The translations under genes were made by a program, and so were the position numbers. A stretch of 60,815 nt of DNA from Zygnema cylindricum (lineage: Eukaryota; Streptophyta; Zygnematophyceae; Zygnematales; Zygnemataceae). Location: the NCBI GenBank assembly GCA_037447655.1, contig JBBHKE010003273.1:1-60815 (forward strand), read 5' to 3'. Of the stretch, positions 9,403-20,052 are shown piece after piece. Numbering within the stretch: the stretch's first letter is position 1; every line of letters starts with the position of its first letter. Under the pieces are notes generated by a model. The model did no database searches and had not been told where the DNA came from. It saw nothing but the letters and a program-made list of their open reading frames with translations.

Positions 9403-11667
9403 GTTCTCGGTGAGCATAATCGGACTCTTTCGCCTTAGCGAAATCATGAGCTGCCACCCCAACATGTCGAGCCGCCTGACCAACAACTGTAGCTGAAGTA
9501 GGGTTTGCCAGAACAATTTCCCCGAAGATGTGACGGGCACCATCAAGGAAAACAACATCGATCCGACGCGAGGGAATAATATGAGAAACACCTCGACGAA
9601 CAGAAAAGCCCCCTTACGAAGCGATAGTCGCAACGGTGTTGCGAATAGTGTCGTGCGCCTAGATCAAATCTCCCCCTTGGGAGCAACAAAGCAAATGGAC
9701 ACCATCGGGCCCCAAGACATGACCACATGCACGAACAAGAGAGCTAAGTAAATGAGGATGGGGAAGGCGAAGGTGAAATCTGAGGGCGGTGGTGAATTGA
9801 GCAGGTAAAAATCGGAGAGTGGAGAAAATAGGTGTGGCAAAAAGCCAAGAACCTGAACCAGGACCACCACAAGAGAAGATAGGCAAGTGAAGAATTAGAG
9901 GAAGCGCCTTGAGAAGCTCGGATATAATGGCGACGACAACCTGATCGGAAATTGATTCCTGTACTCAACTGATTTTATAACAATGGTAGAGAAAATTGGC
10001 ACATCCACTAGGGCATGGGGAGGAAAAGAACGTGAATCGTCTAATAGAGATCGTTGGGAGTAGGACACACCGTCTTAAATCTGGGGGATAAAAGTAACTA
10101 GAGCGGGGGTGTCCCCAACCAAGAAACGGGAAACAATAGTAGAGGCAATAAGACACTTACTTCCCAAATAGGCAGTGGGAGTAACACGAGTCGTCGATAA
10201 TAGACCCAACCCCCCAGTAGAGACAGGGAGGGATGCCTGAATGCGGGCTGATGGCCCAGACTCGCCATCAAATGCCCCACAACCTAACTGAGTGTGGAGG
10301 ATTTCCATGAGGCGATCATCAAAATCCTAGAGAGAGGAGACAAATGTCGAGGTGGGAGGGGAAGTACGAGTAAGGTAAGAAGGGCGGTGGGGAAAACAAC
10401 TGGTTAACATAGCAAAAGCAACTTGGGGATCGAGAAGGTGAGGAAGGTCGTCCACTTGGGCCACATCTCTCCTAAAAGCATCATTAAAGAATAGGGTCAC
10501 GAAAGTATCCGAATGAAGGGGGCAACCAAGCACACGAATGCCATCAGAGGGATAAGGGGTTTGAAAACGAAGAGGGGGAGTAAACAAAAGTGGAATACCC
10601 CGAAGAGACTAAATAACACACTTCGACGGCTGGACTGAAAGGTTGAGTTTGGCTAAATGTTCCTTAAAAATATCATATGCCAACACGACTTGTTCTCTGG
10701 GCCCAATAATGTGCGTATGATCTGCGAACGAAGGGAAAAGGCAAGAAGGGAAGGCGGCTGCGAAGGCATGAAGGGCCCGGTAATGGGCGAGGGCAAACAA
10801 AGGTCCGCCGAGAGGGTCACCTTCGCGAGTGCAAGTAGCAGAGGAGAGAGGAACGAGATCACCATCGGCCGAGACGGAAAGGCTACTTGTCAAAGAATAG
10901 AAAGCCCTCACAAAGGGGAATAATTGGACAATCAGAGATGGAACCGCCAGAAGCTCTGAAAAAATCATGTTCCGATCCACCGTATTAAAGGCATTGGAAA
11001 CGTCAACCTGAAAGACCCACCAATCCGGATGTATATCCAACAAAGCTCTAATCTCGTTGACCACGGCCTCACAACCCCCTCTCCTGGGCACTCCAAACTG
11101 ATGAGAAGAGAAATGATCATGGAAAGCTGGTTGGAGTTGGAGACATATCGCACGAGCCACCAATCTATATCAGACCTCTCCTACGGGAATAGGACAGATC
11201 CCACCATTAGGTTTGGCGACTGCCACAAGGCGGGACGTTGTGAGAAGATCACAAATCCGAAGGGGAACATCTATATTGGCAATGATAGAACATACTCGAA
11301 AAAACACATCGAACATCCGGGTACCCGATTCAAGGGGCAAAACATCGCCAAACAACTCATAGACTGTGCCCTCCGCTGAAAGGTGAGGAGAAGAGCAAAG
11401 AGCCTTGATGAAAACCTCTTGATCTAAAGTAAAACTCTTAGAAGATTTAAAGACGTGGATGGAAGGGGGTAAAGCGGAAGGTGCAGGAGGGTGGAGAGCT
11501 CGAAAAACCTTAATAGTGGAAGAAGATCCGGGGGCAGGGGTGAATGGCTGTAGGGCCCGAACCGCTCGAGGAAGCTCACCTACACGGCCTAAGTGTATTG
11601 CTCGACGATAAGAGGCCGGGACATCTGATGGCCTAGGTGACCGACGTGGTTTGAAAGAGGTGTTCAA
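9403..11667 (-). pseudogene. Non-LTR reverse transcriptase relic, main part
   Basis: The minus strand reads the fingers/palm region of a plant-type non-LTR reverse transcriptase: LLTTSRLVAVAKPNGG (about 11240), HQFGVPRRGGCEAVVNEI (about 11070), FQVDVSNAFNTVDRN (about 11000), REGDPLGGPLFALAH (about 10810) and FADHTHIIGP (about 10710), then a C-terminal region to 9403. The palm motif is normally FADD. Here the second aspartate is histidine, so the site would be inactive. The frame breaks at several points. No endonuclease domain is visible, and the upstream end is truncated next to a TA-flanked transposon at 11700. The downstream remainder is at 1610-1882. Confidence 0.82.
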
Positions 11668-11699
11668 TACCCGATCCTACGTCCTACCCCTTTCATAGC

Positions 11700-11910
11700 C
11701 TTGAATCGTAATTAGCGTTAATATTTTTTTCGCTACGGAAAACATCTTTTCTCTGTACACATTTGTCCGATTTTTAATTTAAGAACGCCATTCGTGAGCT
11801 GATAATATTAGCTTTCAATCGCAACCCTTGGATCCACAATCCGACATGTGTGTACAAAGAGAAGATGTTATAACAGACAAAAAAAACATTAACGCTAATT
11901 ACAATTCATG
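11700..11910. mobile_element. TA-type inverted-repeat transposon G, degenerate copy
   Basis: The ends TTGAATCGTAATTAGCG and CGCTAATTACAATTCA are inverted repeats, with inner arms (AAACATCTTTTCTCTGTACA and its partner near 11855) that make the whole unit a long hairpin. Better copies are at 38735-38941 and 53711-53939. Confidence 0.7.
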
Positions 11911-12710
11911 GTTGTAGTATTTGGTGTCTAGCTGCATAATTTTTAGTATAATTTGCACACGTTTTTCACAATAACTGCTTATCACGTTTTTCGATTTCCA
12001 TGTAACAAGAATACGTGCGCTCTCAAGTTTTGTCATTCCTAAAGACTCTTGTACGGTTTGTACTTTACAACTAATTGTCATTCCTAAAGACTCCTGTATG
12101 GTTTGTGCTTTACAATTGATTCAGTGAGTTCAAATCATAGTTCAAAAGTAGGCGTTTCTATGGTAGGCCTTTGGTAGGCACACAAAACCTCGCACTAAAA
12201 GAGTAGGCATACTGTATATGTGTGAGTTGTGCGCACTCTTGTACGACCGTACGAATTTGGCGTATGATCATAGTACAACGCACACCGACGAACGATTTGT
12301 TTTAGCGAACTAAAAAACTCGGACGTTCAAAATTGCAGACGTTAATATGACAGATAGTCCTATCGTAAGTTGTGTTATGGGTTTTTCATGTGATCTTTTT
12401 AGATTGCTAATTTGATCAGCGACCGTCGGATCGTCCAAATCTCACGGTTTAAATACAAAATTCCTCAAAAATCACAGAAAAAAAAATTATCCGAATATTT
12501 TTCAAATTTTAAAAATTATGTTTAATTCTTTATCGATCGATGTGCAACTCAACCCTGTTACAATATGGGTCTTAAGGTCATATTGTATGTTTCACATATA
12601 ATAGGAATATTGTATGGGCCTACTTTCACCTACTTTTGAACTATAGTTCAAATTTGAAAAGTTTCCGTTGATAAATTCACAGTTTGTTGGTTCAAGAGTA
12701 ATTCCTCCAT
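11911..12710. repeat. Non-coding stretch with a 42-bp tandem duplication
   Basis: The unit TTGTCATTCCTAAAGACTC...GTTTG...CTTTACAA occurs twice in tandem (about 12033-12067 and 12075-12115). I saw no coding frame or transposon boundary in the rest. Confidence 0.55.
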
Positions 12711-12718
12711 AATGATAA

Positions 12719-13166
12719 ATTTGTTGTGTATCGGCGAGAAATTTATCGCGAAAAAACCAATACTGATAGCTATCGGTTATCGACTGGTGAAGTGTTCCGA
12801 TATATCGCTTCGAGACCAACAAATTCCTTATCGGCGATAAATGGAATTAATGTAGTACGCTATAAAATAGTGATTCATAATACATTTTATTATATTTTCA
12901 CTATTTATAGCGTGGCATGCCACGTGTTGCTATCTGTTCCGTACTCTCAGTAACGGAATAATGACTATTGAGTTCGACGGAATAAAAAGTACAATTATCG
13001 CCAACAATTATCCGTACCAGTGTTATCGCGATGGCAAACCGATATTATCGGTTTTCTATCGGCGATAACAACGGTTTCGATATATTGTGCCAAGACATCG
13101 ATTATCGACAAGCCAAAAAAAAAATACATCTCGATTATCGGTAAAACCGTGCCGATACACAACGCT
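12719..13166. mobile_element. hAT-like non-autonomous transposon, 448 bp
   Basis: The unit is flanked by the perfect 8-bp duplication AATGATAA (12711-12718 and 13167-13174). Its ends are inverted repeats sharing GTTGTGTATCGG. An 8-bp duplication is the signature of hAT transposases. It carries no transposase and many scattered TATCGG/CCGATA motifs internally. Confidence 0.75.
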
Positions 13167-13488
13167 AATGATAATGGTCGTCCAATGCTTTTTCTAGCCA
13201 TCAATAAATGTGAAATTTATTTTTTGACACGAAACGACCGCGATGGAGCCTTGGCGTTGACCGTTGAACATTCAATGGATTTATTGAGTATACACATCAT
13301 TTAAAATGGATCAGGCGTGACGTAAGTAGATCTACATGGCAGCTCCAAGATATATCCACACTATCTGATCCCATTGGTTGAATACCTCTTGATGCATCGC
13401 ATATTGTAGAAAAAGCCGAATAACACCTATCAAACGCTGCTAAAACGTGTACATTTGTACGAGTCCGAGAAGCTCTACGACGGTTTTA

Positions 13489-14164
13489 GGGTGAACCTCC
13501 ATCAGGCGAAAAATGAGGTTCATTACTGGAAAAAATGCATTTTCGTACAGATCGAACTCATTTTCATACATGGCCGTACTATTTTTTTTTTTAACATGAT
13601 TATTGTAGATTCACCCAGATTCTTCAAACTTTTGGGCGACAACGTTGACCGTCCGATTATGTGTTTTTCGAAGCAAGCGGTCACTTTATCCAGTGAACGC
13701 GTGGAATGGCCACGTGCGATCCAGGATAGAAACCCTACATTTGGCATACGCCAAGCACTTTGGAACAGACGAGAATCAAATTTAAAAGTAAACCACGAGA
13801 AAATCTTTGTCGAAGAATGTGTGGTGACGCCTCCTCCACCATCCGTTGACATCCGAAATTTGCTGCGCCACGACAAAAAACGAACGACAAAACAACGATA
13901 AAAAAGACAAAACACGAAAGTACAGATTGTACCTTCGCATAATATAACTTTGCAGCTGGATATACAAATACGAATTCAAATATTGTGTATTTGGAATCTT
14001 TGACATGCTCACCTTCAAAAGAGGAGCCTACGTGCATCCAATCGAAAGAAAGCACATACGCGATAGATTCCTTGCTGACACGACCTGATGGAGAAGTGAA
14101 CGAAATATTACTGCTAGTAAACGTATCCGTACGATTACTGTCGGCGCCTGATGGAGGCTCACTC
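13489..14164. mobile_element. PIF/Harbinger-like inverted-repeat transposon F, copy 1
   Basis: The left end GGGTGAACCTCCATCAGGCG and the complement of the right end GAGTGAGCCTCCATCAGGCG match at 18 of 20 bases. The flanks are TTA and TAA, fitting the TWA target of PIF/Harbinger elements. It encodes no transposase. Confidence 0.72.
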
Positions 14165-14401
14165 TAAAATTCGAAATTCTGAACTGATCTGTTCACACCG
14201 CCAGAAATAGATCGTCATAGTTTTCGTACAGACTTACGCGTCAGCCGGATAATGCGGTACCCATCTCAGCCGTTCGTCATGAGTGTACGGATAGAGGCAA
14301 GACGGGCTTCACACGATTTTGCCCCGGATTCCCGCAGATGATTTTGCGGGCGGCGAGAAATGAACTGACGGCTGAAAACAAAGCCGTGCGCGGGTCATAA
14401 A

Positions 14402-14640
14402 AATACACCGTGAGTCGCTATTAATGTTGATATATGTTAGTTATTATTAACGTTTTGATGATTTTAGCTCACTTAACTCAAAATAGCGTCATATCACACC
14501 TTTTTTACCTGCACTGAGGTCAAGAGGGAGAGAGAGGGAGCGGGTGAGGAAAGGGGAGCTAGAGAGGGAGGGGGGGGGGGGAGAGGGAGAGGGAGAGGGA
14601 AAAAGGAAGAGAGGGAGAGGAGAAAAGGAGCTTTTTTTTA
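14402..14640. repeat. End fragment of transposon G and a GA-rich tract
   Basis: At 14405-14430 the sequence TACACCGTGAGTCGCTATTA is a left-end fragment of transposon G with no partner end. At 14521-14635 a purine tract of GAGGGA-type repeats follows. The frame running through it is low-complexity and is not called a gene. Confidence 0.55.
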
Positions 14641-15659
14641 TTACTTTGTTAGGAAATAAAAATGAAACTCAAAATGTGACCGTTTTAAGTATGACCGTTA
14701 GTAGTTTGACAGCTAGAAGTTTGACTGAAAGCTTCAAATTTGAGTTTGAATTTCCCAATATTTTAATTTTTGTTTTTTCTGTTTTTTGTCTTAATCGCAC
14801 ACTATTTTATTTCGTATGAAGTTAACGAAACCTTTTCAAAACACATAAAATGATAAAATTCATAACAAAGTGCTAAATGAGATAATGTGCGGCGCGTTTG
14901 GCTTTTTCCATTTTTTTCCCGTTGAGATGTCTTTCAACTGTACCTTATTATAAAAAGTACGCAAGCAATGCCACGCGTCACTACCTGAATCCGTACCAAA
15001 TTCGTCGGGTTTATGTGGATACTCCCGATTGCCTCTGAACTCACCGACAAGAATTCCGTACAAATTTATCGGGGAACAACGGCCTAAAAACACAAAATGT
15101 CGGAAAGGACAGGTGTAGTACAACGTAGGGTATATTACAATGCTACAAGGACACCTTAATGTATATCCTATCCGTACAGTAAAAGAACAATGCAAGTTGA
15201 AAAGCTCTACACGTTTCTGGAATAAATGACGTCAAATTGCTTAGATCACGGACAGAATTTTCAGGTTTTTACGAAAAAGACAACAAGTCAGATTTGGCGT
15301 CAACAGTGGAGCCACGTCAGACTTCTCGTTAACTCTGCCACACAAGCATTGATGTGTAAAAAATAGTACGCAAATGTACGAAATGTACGGTTACATAGTC
15401 AGGTACGCATTTAATAATATTTTTTTCATCGTTAAATGCGTATCGTGCGTAGTATTCACGCGTTTGTTTCGTGCATATTATGCGTATGGGACAACTATGG
15501 TGCCATCTGACATGCTAGGGTTTGTTTGTGGCGTCGTGACAACAACAAAATGCCAAATTCGGACGGTAGCGTGCAAGTTTTCGTCTCCGTCTGACGTGTT
15601 AATTTTTTTATTTTTCCTAGGGTACTTTTACTTTGCCTTTAAAAGAGTACAAAGTACCG
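14641..15659. other. No feature seen
   Basis: This is non-coding sequence with frequent GTACG/CGTAC words like the neighbouring repeats. I found no boundary, domain or strong coding frame. Confidence 0.4.
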
Positions 15660-16180
15660 TAGCCAGTTATGTCGCGTTCCCATGTACGTGAAACATTGGA
15701 GTGACACTTTGGATTTTAGAGAAGATTCTCCGTAGTACTTTTCAAATGTTCCCATGTGTGAGAACAAATAGTAACTTTGAAATGTGACAGCTGTATACGT
15801 GGTTACAACCTGTGACAAATGAAGACTCCTACGAAACTTCAAAAAATGGTGACGTCTACAAAAGCAACAACGGTTGTAGAAGTGGTGTTTTCTTTATGCC
15901 ATTGTAGATGTTTAGGGAGTCATGCTACTTTTTGACGTCTTTCACACATTGAAGGGTTCGCGAGATGCAGTCTCGAATAAAAAAAGTAGAGCATCACACA
16001 GTCAAATTTAACGCCTTTATCTTTGGAGATTTAACAATAAAGATTTTTTATTTGAAGTACAAAAAAGGTACAAAATGGTACAAAATAGTACGGATTTCGG
16101 TAAACAACCTCACTTTTCCTGTAACTAGTAAATCAATGCCCGTTACACAGGCAAAGTTCGTATTGTGTGGATTTAAGGTT
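15660..16180. repeat. Fragments of repeats D and E
   Basis: The stretch 15660-15890 matches the end of repeat D in inverse orientation (compare 37950-38220). From about 15895 the block CATTGTAGATGTTTAGGGAGTCATGCTACTTT onward matches repeat E at 38229-38440. Confidence 0.6.
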
Positions 16181-16682
16181 GCATAGAGTTTCTATACTCT
16201 ACTATATGTTTGGGAACAACTTTAAGTGGGTTTTTTGATAAACTATACAAATGAAAATCATATGAGGGAATAAGAACCATAGGTGTTTTGATTTGCAACA
16301 CAAATATAAACAATTTTAAACCGAGAGAATGTCCCATATAAGATGTCATTCTGTGCAAACAAACATGTTTTGAAGTTCATAATCATATTTAGTCTACCTC
16401 ACAACAGGAATATCGTAGTTGAGATTAAATGGGTTTATTGATGAATGAGTGTCACCTTTGTAAAAACGTTCAATGGTGTGTGGCTCTAGCAATATCAACT
16501 GACTAACTATACTTAACTAACCATTCTCCGCCTATATCTATGTGTAACTGTCAAAAAATCAAATGTTTATTTTTAGCTACAGATCTAATGTTGGTGTGTT
16601 TTGTTACACAATATGTTTTTGAAATCATAACCTTAACATATCATTTGTCTACTTGTGTCACTTATAATTCAACTAATGTACA

Positions 16683-18844
16683 CTATGCATTAATAACACT
16701 TTTGTAAACAACATTATTGGTATACCTTCCGTTTTCATCCTCGAGTATCGGTTTTTCAATCAACACTTTTATATTGGCACGTGAAGTGACTCGCGACAAC
16801 GCCACATATAGTTGTCCGTGTGCAAACACTGATTGGGGCAAATACAGACCCAAATGGTGTATTGATTGTCTTTGTGCTTTGTTGATTGTCATAGCAAATC
16901 CTACTTGTACTAGAAATTGTCGCCGTTTGATTTGGAATGGCAAAGTTTTTTCGTTGCTGATCATCGGTATACGCGGAATGAAAACTTCGGTGTTTCGTGC
17001 GACACCAGTGAGTATTTTTGCGTGAATGCAGTTTCTAGAAAGACCCACCACTCGCAGTTTGGTTCCATTACAAAGTCCCCTTTCACCGTTGATATTACGC
17101 AGTAGAATGATTGGTGTACCTGTTTCACATTAATAAATGTCAATTAATATGTATTCAATATCTGATCATATATTTATTGTTAATACGATTTAAATTTTGA
17201 AATTACAGATAGTGGTTTGTATTGATTTGTATATTTTTTTTGATGTTTAAACAGAGAAATAACCATGTGAACTTGTATTAATTTGATTTATATTAAAGAA
17301 TGTGTATTTAATATATTATTATATCCAAGTTAATTTTGATTAAATAATTATAGGCATTATGGAATGTGGGTAATTGATTATATAAATTTTCACATTGATA
17401 TTTAGAGACTTAAATAGTTGTATGATAAATGGGGTTATGAGAATGATTGATGCACCTGTTTTAAGTTTGAGGTTGTGCGGTGGGATGCCATTGATTGTTA
17501 AGGAGTTGAGGAATTCTTGTGGCAACAACAATTGTTGATCAGGTTCTTCAATCTACACTGAGTCTACAGAAACGTATTTTTGCTCTTGTTCGGGTATTTT
17601 CCTCATCACCAAGTCGTTGACGATGTTAACATCCACACTGCGAGGAGATAGTATAGCACGATCTGAGAAGTATCCATCGCAAATGTATTCCGTTGTTACG
17701 TTTGGAAAAGTGCATTGAATGAGGTTCTCCAAGTTTGTATTCGTGTCATTCCTTCTGTGTAGCACTATATCTTTTGGAAGCTTTATGTACTCTGGTGATA
17801 GCCGTGGGTGTGATTCGTTTCTCCCCTCTCCAACTTGAAGCAAGAAGTCGGCGAATTCTTGAAATGTTGAAGCGACAATGTCATCTTGAGCTGTGCGGAC
17901 ACGCATATTTATTTTCAGACGAAGTTGTTTGAATTTTTGCCATAAGGGGTTGTTTTTAACACATGCTGCGATGATTTGAGCATCTGTGGCTTTTTGAATA
18001 ACTAGGAGGCATTGACGAAAGTCGCCCGCTATGAGAAACACTACATTCCCAAATGGTTTTTGATCTCCTCGTAAATCTTGCAATGTTTTGTCTACTGCCT
18101 CAAGTAGATGTCGATGAGACATAGAAACTTCATCCCAAACGATTAGAGAGGTTTGACGCAATAGCTCTGCAAGATCTGATTGAGAATAGATATTGCATGT
18201 AGATTGAGCATCTATATCTAATGGAAGCTTAAATCTTGAGTGCACTGTCTTTCCTCCTGTCAATAACAATGCTGCTTTACCACTTGCAGCAACGGCTATA
18301 GCTATTTTGTCGTTAGTACACACTTTTGCCAAAATCTTCTCTATGACAAATGACTTTCCTCTCCCTCCTGGTCCATCAAGAAAGAAGTAAGTTTCGGCCT
18401 TTGAAGTATCTTGTATTGCATTTGTAACTGCAACATATACTTTTTTCTGTTCCACATTGAGTGTGGTGATTGATGATAACACTCGTGTCATGTCTTCAAG
18501 ATTGTAGGATTTTTCGGCGTCTATTAATGGGTTTCGTTTTTGTGTTTGACGAATGAGTTGCTCTAGATAGTCAGACAATTGGGGTAAAGTTGGATAATCC
18601 GTAAACGATTTACCGCCCCCACGTAGGAATTGTTTAATGTCCAATAAAGTCTCGTATTCTTCTTCTCCTTGAAGATTCTCATTATTACGCGACTCATGAG
18701 CTGTGTGATTTGCATAATTTTTATAGTGGATATCCTCAAACATATCTTTGAAGTGCTTTTCCCATAATAATTTTGCGGATTGAAGATTAGCGCAGAGGAG
18801 GATTGTGGCAAATAGGTGTCGGAGGTGTTTTGGTATTTGGAATG
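16683..18844 (-). pseudogene. PIF1-like helicase domain of the Helitron
   Basis: The long open part (18743 to 17553, 396 codons) contains Walker A as GPGGRGKSF, Walker B as LIVWDEVSM and the PIF1-family motif AGDFRQC. The C-terminal part (17051 to 16683) carries FAMTINKAQRQSIHHLGLYL and HGQLYVALSRVTSR, helicase motif VI. Upstream of the open part, the frame continues in RHLFATILLCANLQSAK up to the edge of element B. A stop at 17551-17553 and an AT-rich insertion at 17127-17447 separate the two halves. The helicase should unwind DNA during rolling-circle transposition, but this copy is probably inactive. Confidence 0.88.
17127..17447. repeat. AT-rich insertion inside the helicase region
   Basis: About 320 bp of very AT-rich sequence is flanked by near-copies of the same helicase segment (AGAATGATTGGTGTACCTGTTT and GAGAATGATTGATGCACCTGTTT). 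Both encode a TG(A/T)(S/P)IIL stretch. It may be an insertion with a long duplication, or an intron formed next to a duplication. Confidence 0.5.
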
Positions 18845-20023
18845 TGAAACTCTGAGACCTCCATTGGCCCTCAGAGTAGGCAGATCCAAAAGAAGCTTAT
18901 CTAGATAGTGCCGACTCCAAGTTGATATAAACCCAAATGACTGACCCCTTGACAATCACAAACCCATTATAGCTTCACCCCTGTGAAATAAGACTTTCTG
19001 TGTGCTCAGTTCCACCACATAATGCAAAGTTAGAATATGAGTTTTGGACACATTCACCCACTTTGACTTTCCCTTAGAAATGCAGCCACCTTGGCAGGGA
19101 AAAACTCTGACCGATTACACCCCTATGTAGCCTGGACTCCCCTAAGTCTGTAGCAAAAAGAATCACTGAAAATGGTCAAGTAAATTAATAGTTATGGCTG
19201 GCCAAAGTTTGCCATTTTTATAAGGTGCTCTTTGGGAGAGGCAGCTACCTACCCAAAATTTTCTAAGTCCTATTCCCCCTCTAAAACTCTATCTACTGAA
19301 GTACGACACCAATTAAAATATTGTGTCGTAGAGAAAAGTACAGGTGCCGGTGTACTTTCTGTACGACCATCGTACGACATGGCCAAAATGTCGACACGTG
19401 TCATATCGAGATTCGTTTCGGTAATCCCCGGAGTTGCCGCAATCCAATGTGGTTTTTCCACGTGTCATTCGATGTTGCGGTGATCGCAAACCGCCAAAAT
19501 CCTATTCCGCGATCTCGGCATCCTTCGGGGCCGTCCGATCAAATTCGGATTTCAATCGTAGCCGCCATAAATACTTGCGCGGTATTCTTTTTGATGTCAA
19601 ACAAAATGCGCGGTATGTATTTCGTAACTGTATCGTACCTCGTACTTTATATAACTGTATCTATGCACTACGTATATATTTCCAGTTAAATGATAAAGTC
19701 TACGTGTAACAAATTAAACAATTATCAAACCTTATGTGTCTTAATATTAGCGTTAGACTAAACGGTTAAAGCTATCGGCTATGATAGATTGACAGACGGC
19801 AGGCACCAGGATCATTTCCTTGGTCCGTCAACTAACTTTTGGTAATTCTACCTAATTTAACCCCTGTCTTCTCTAGACAGCTTAGGCAGCCATGGCTCTA
19901 GCTCCCTATACAGCCTTCAGTGACTACAACAAGTGTGGGGGCTTGGAGAGGGGAGTTAGAGGCAGACTGCCTCTTCCTTTTTCTATCCTATTTACAGACC
20001 TAGAAAATACACAAATATCAACA
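18845..20023 (-). repeat. 3' LTR of element B
   Basis: On the minus strand it begins TGTTGATATTTGTG and ends TTTCA, about 1179 bp. It matches 23139-24314 closely. A GTAGTCACTGAAGG block and GCCATGGCTGCC lie near its start, as in the LTR of A, and a tRNA-like block lies at 19749-19830. Confidence 0.92.
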
Positions 20024-20052
20024 CTCCCCTTATTTTCTAGTCTATTTTCCTT

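Noticed and set aside
10657-11379. Plus-strand frames of 88 and 116 codons
   Set aside because: They are antisense shadows of the reverse transcriptase relic.
16180-16210. Helitron 3' terminal hairpin (TAGAGT...ACTCTA on the minus strand)
   Set aside because: A short inverted repeat is present, but no CTRR end follows at the right distance, and the sequence abuts repeat E.
18845-19290. A 'leader' after the 3' LTR, suggesting tandem LTR-internal-LTR-internal elements
   Set aside because: The primer-binding sites and perfect target duplications show the leader belongs to the LTR itself, so the LTRs are about 1.0-1.2 kb long.
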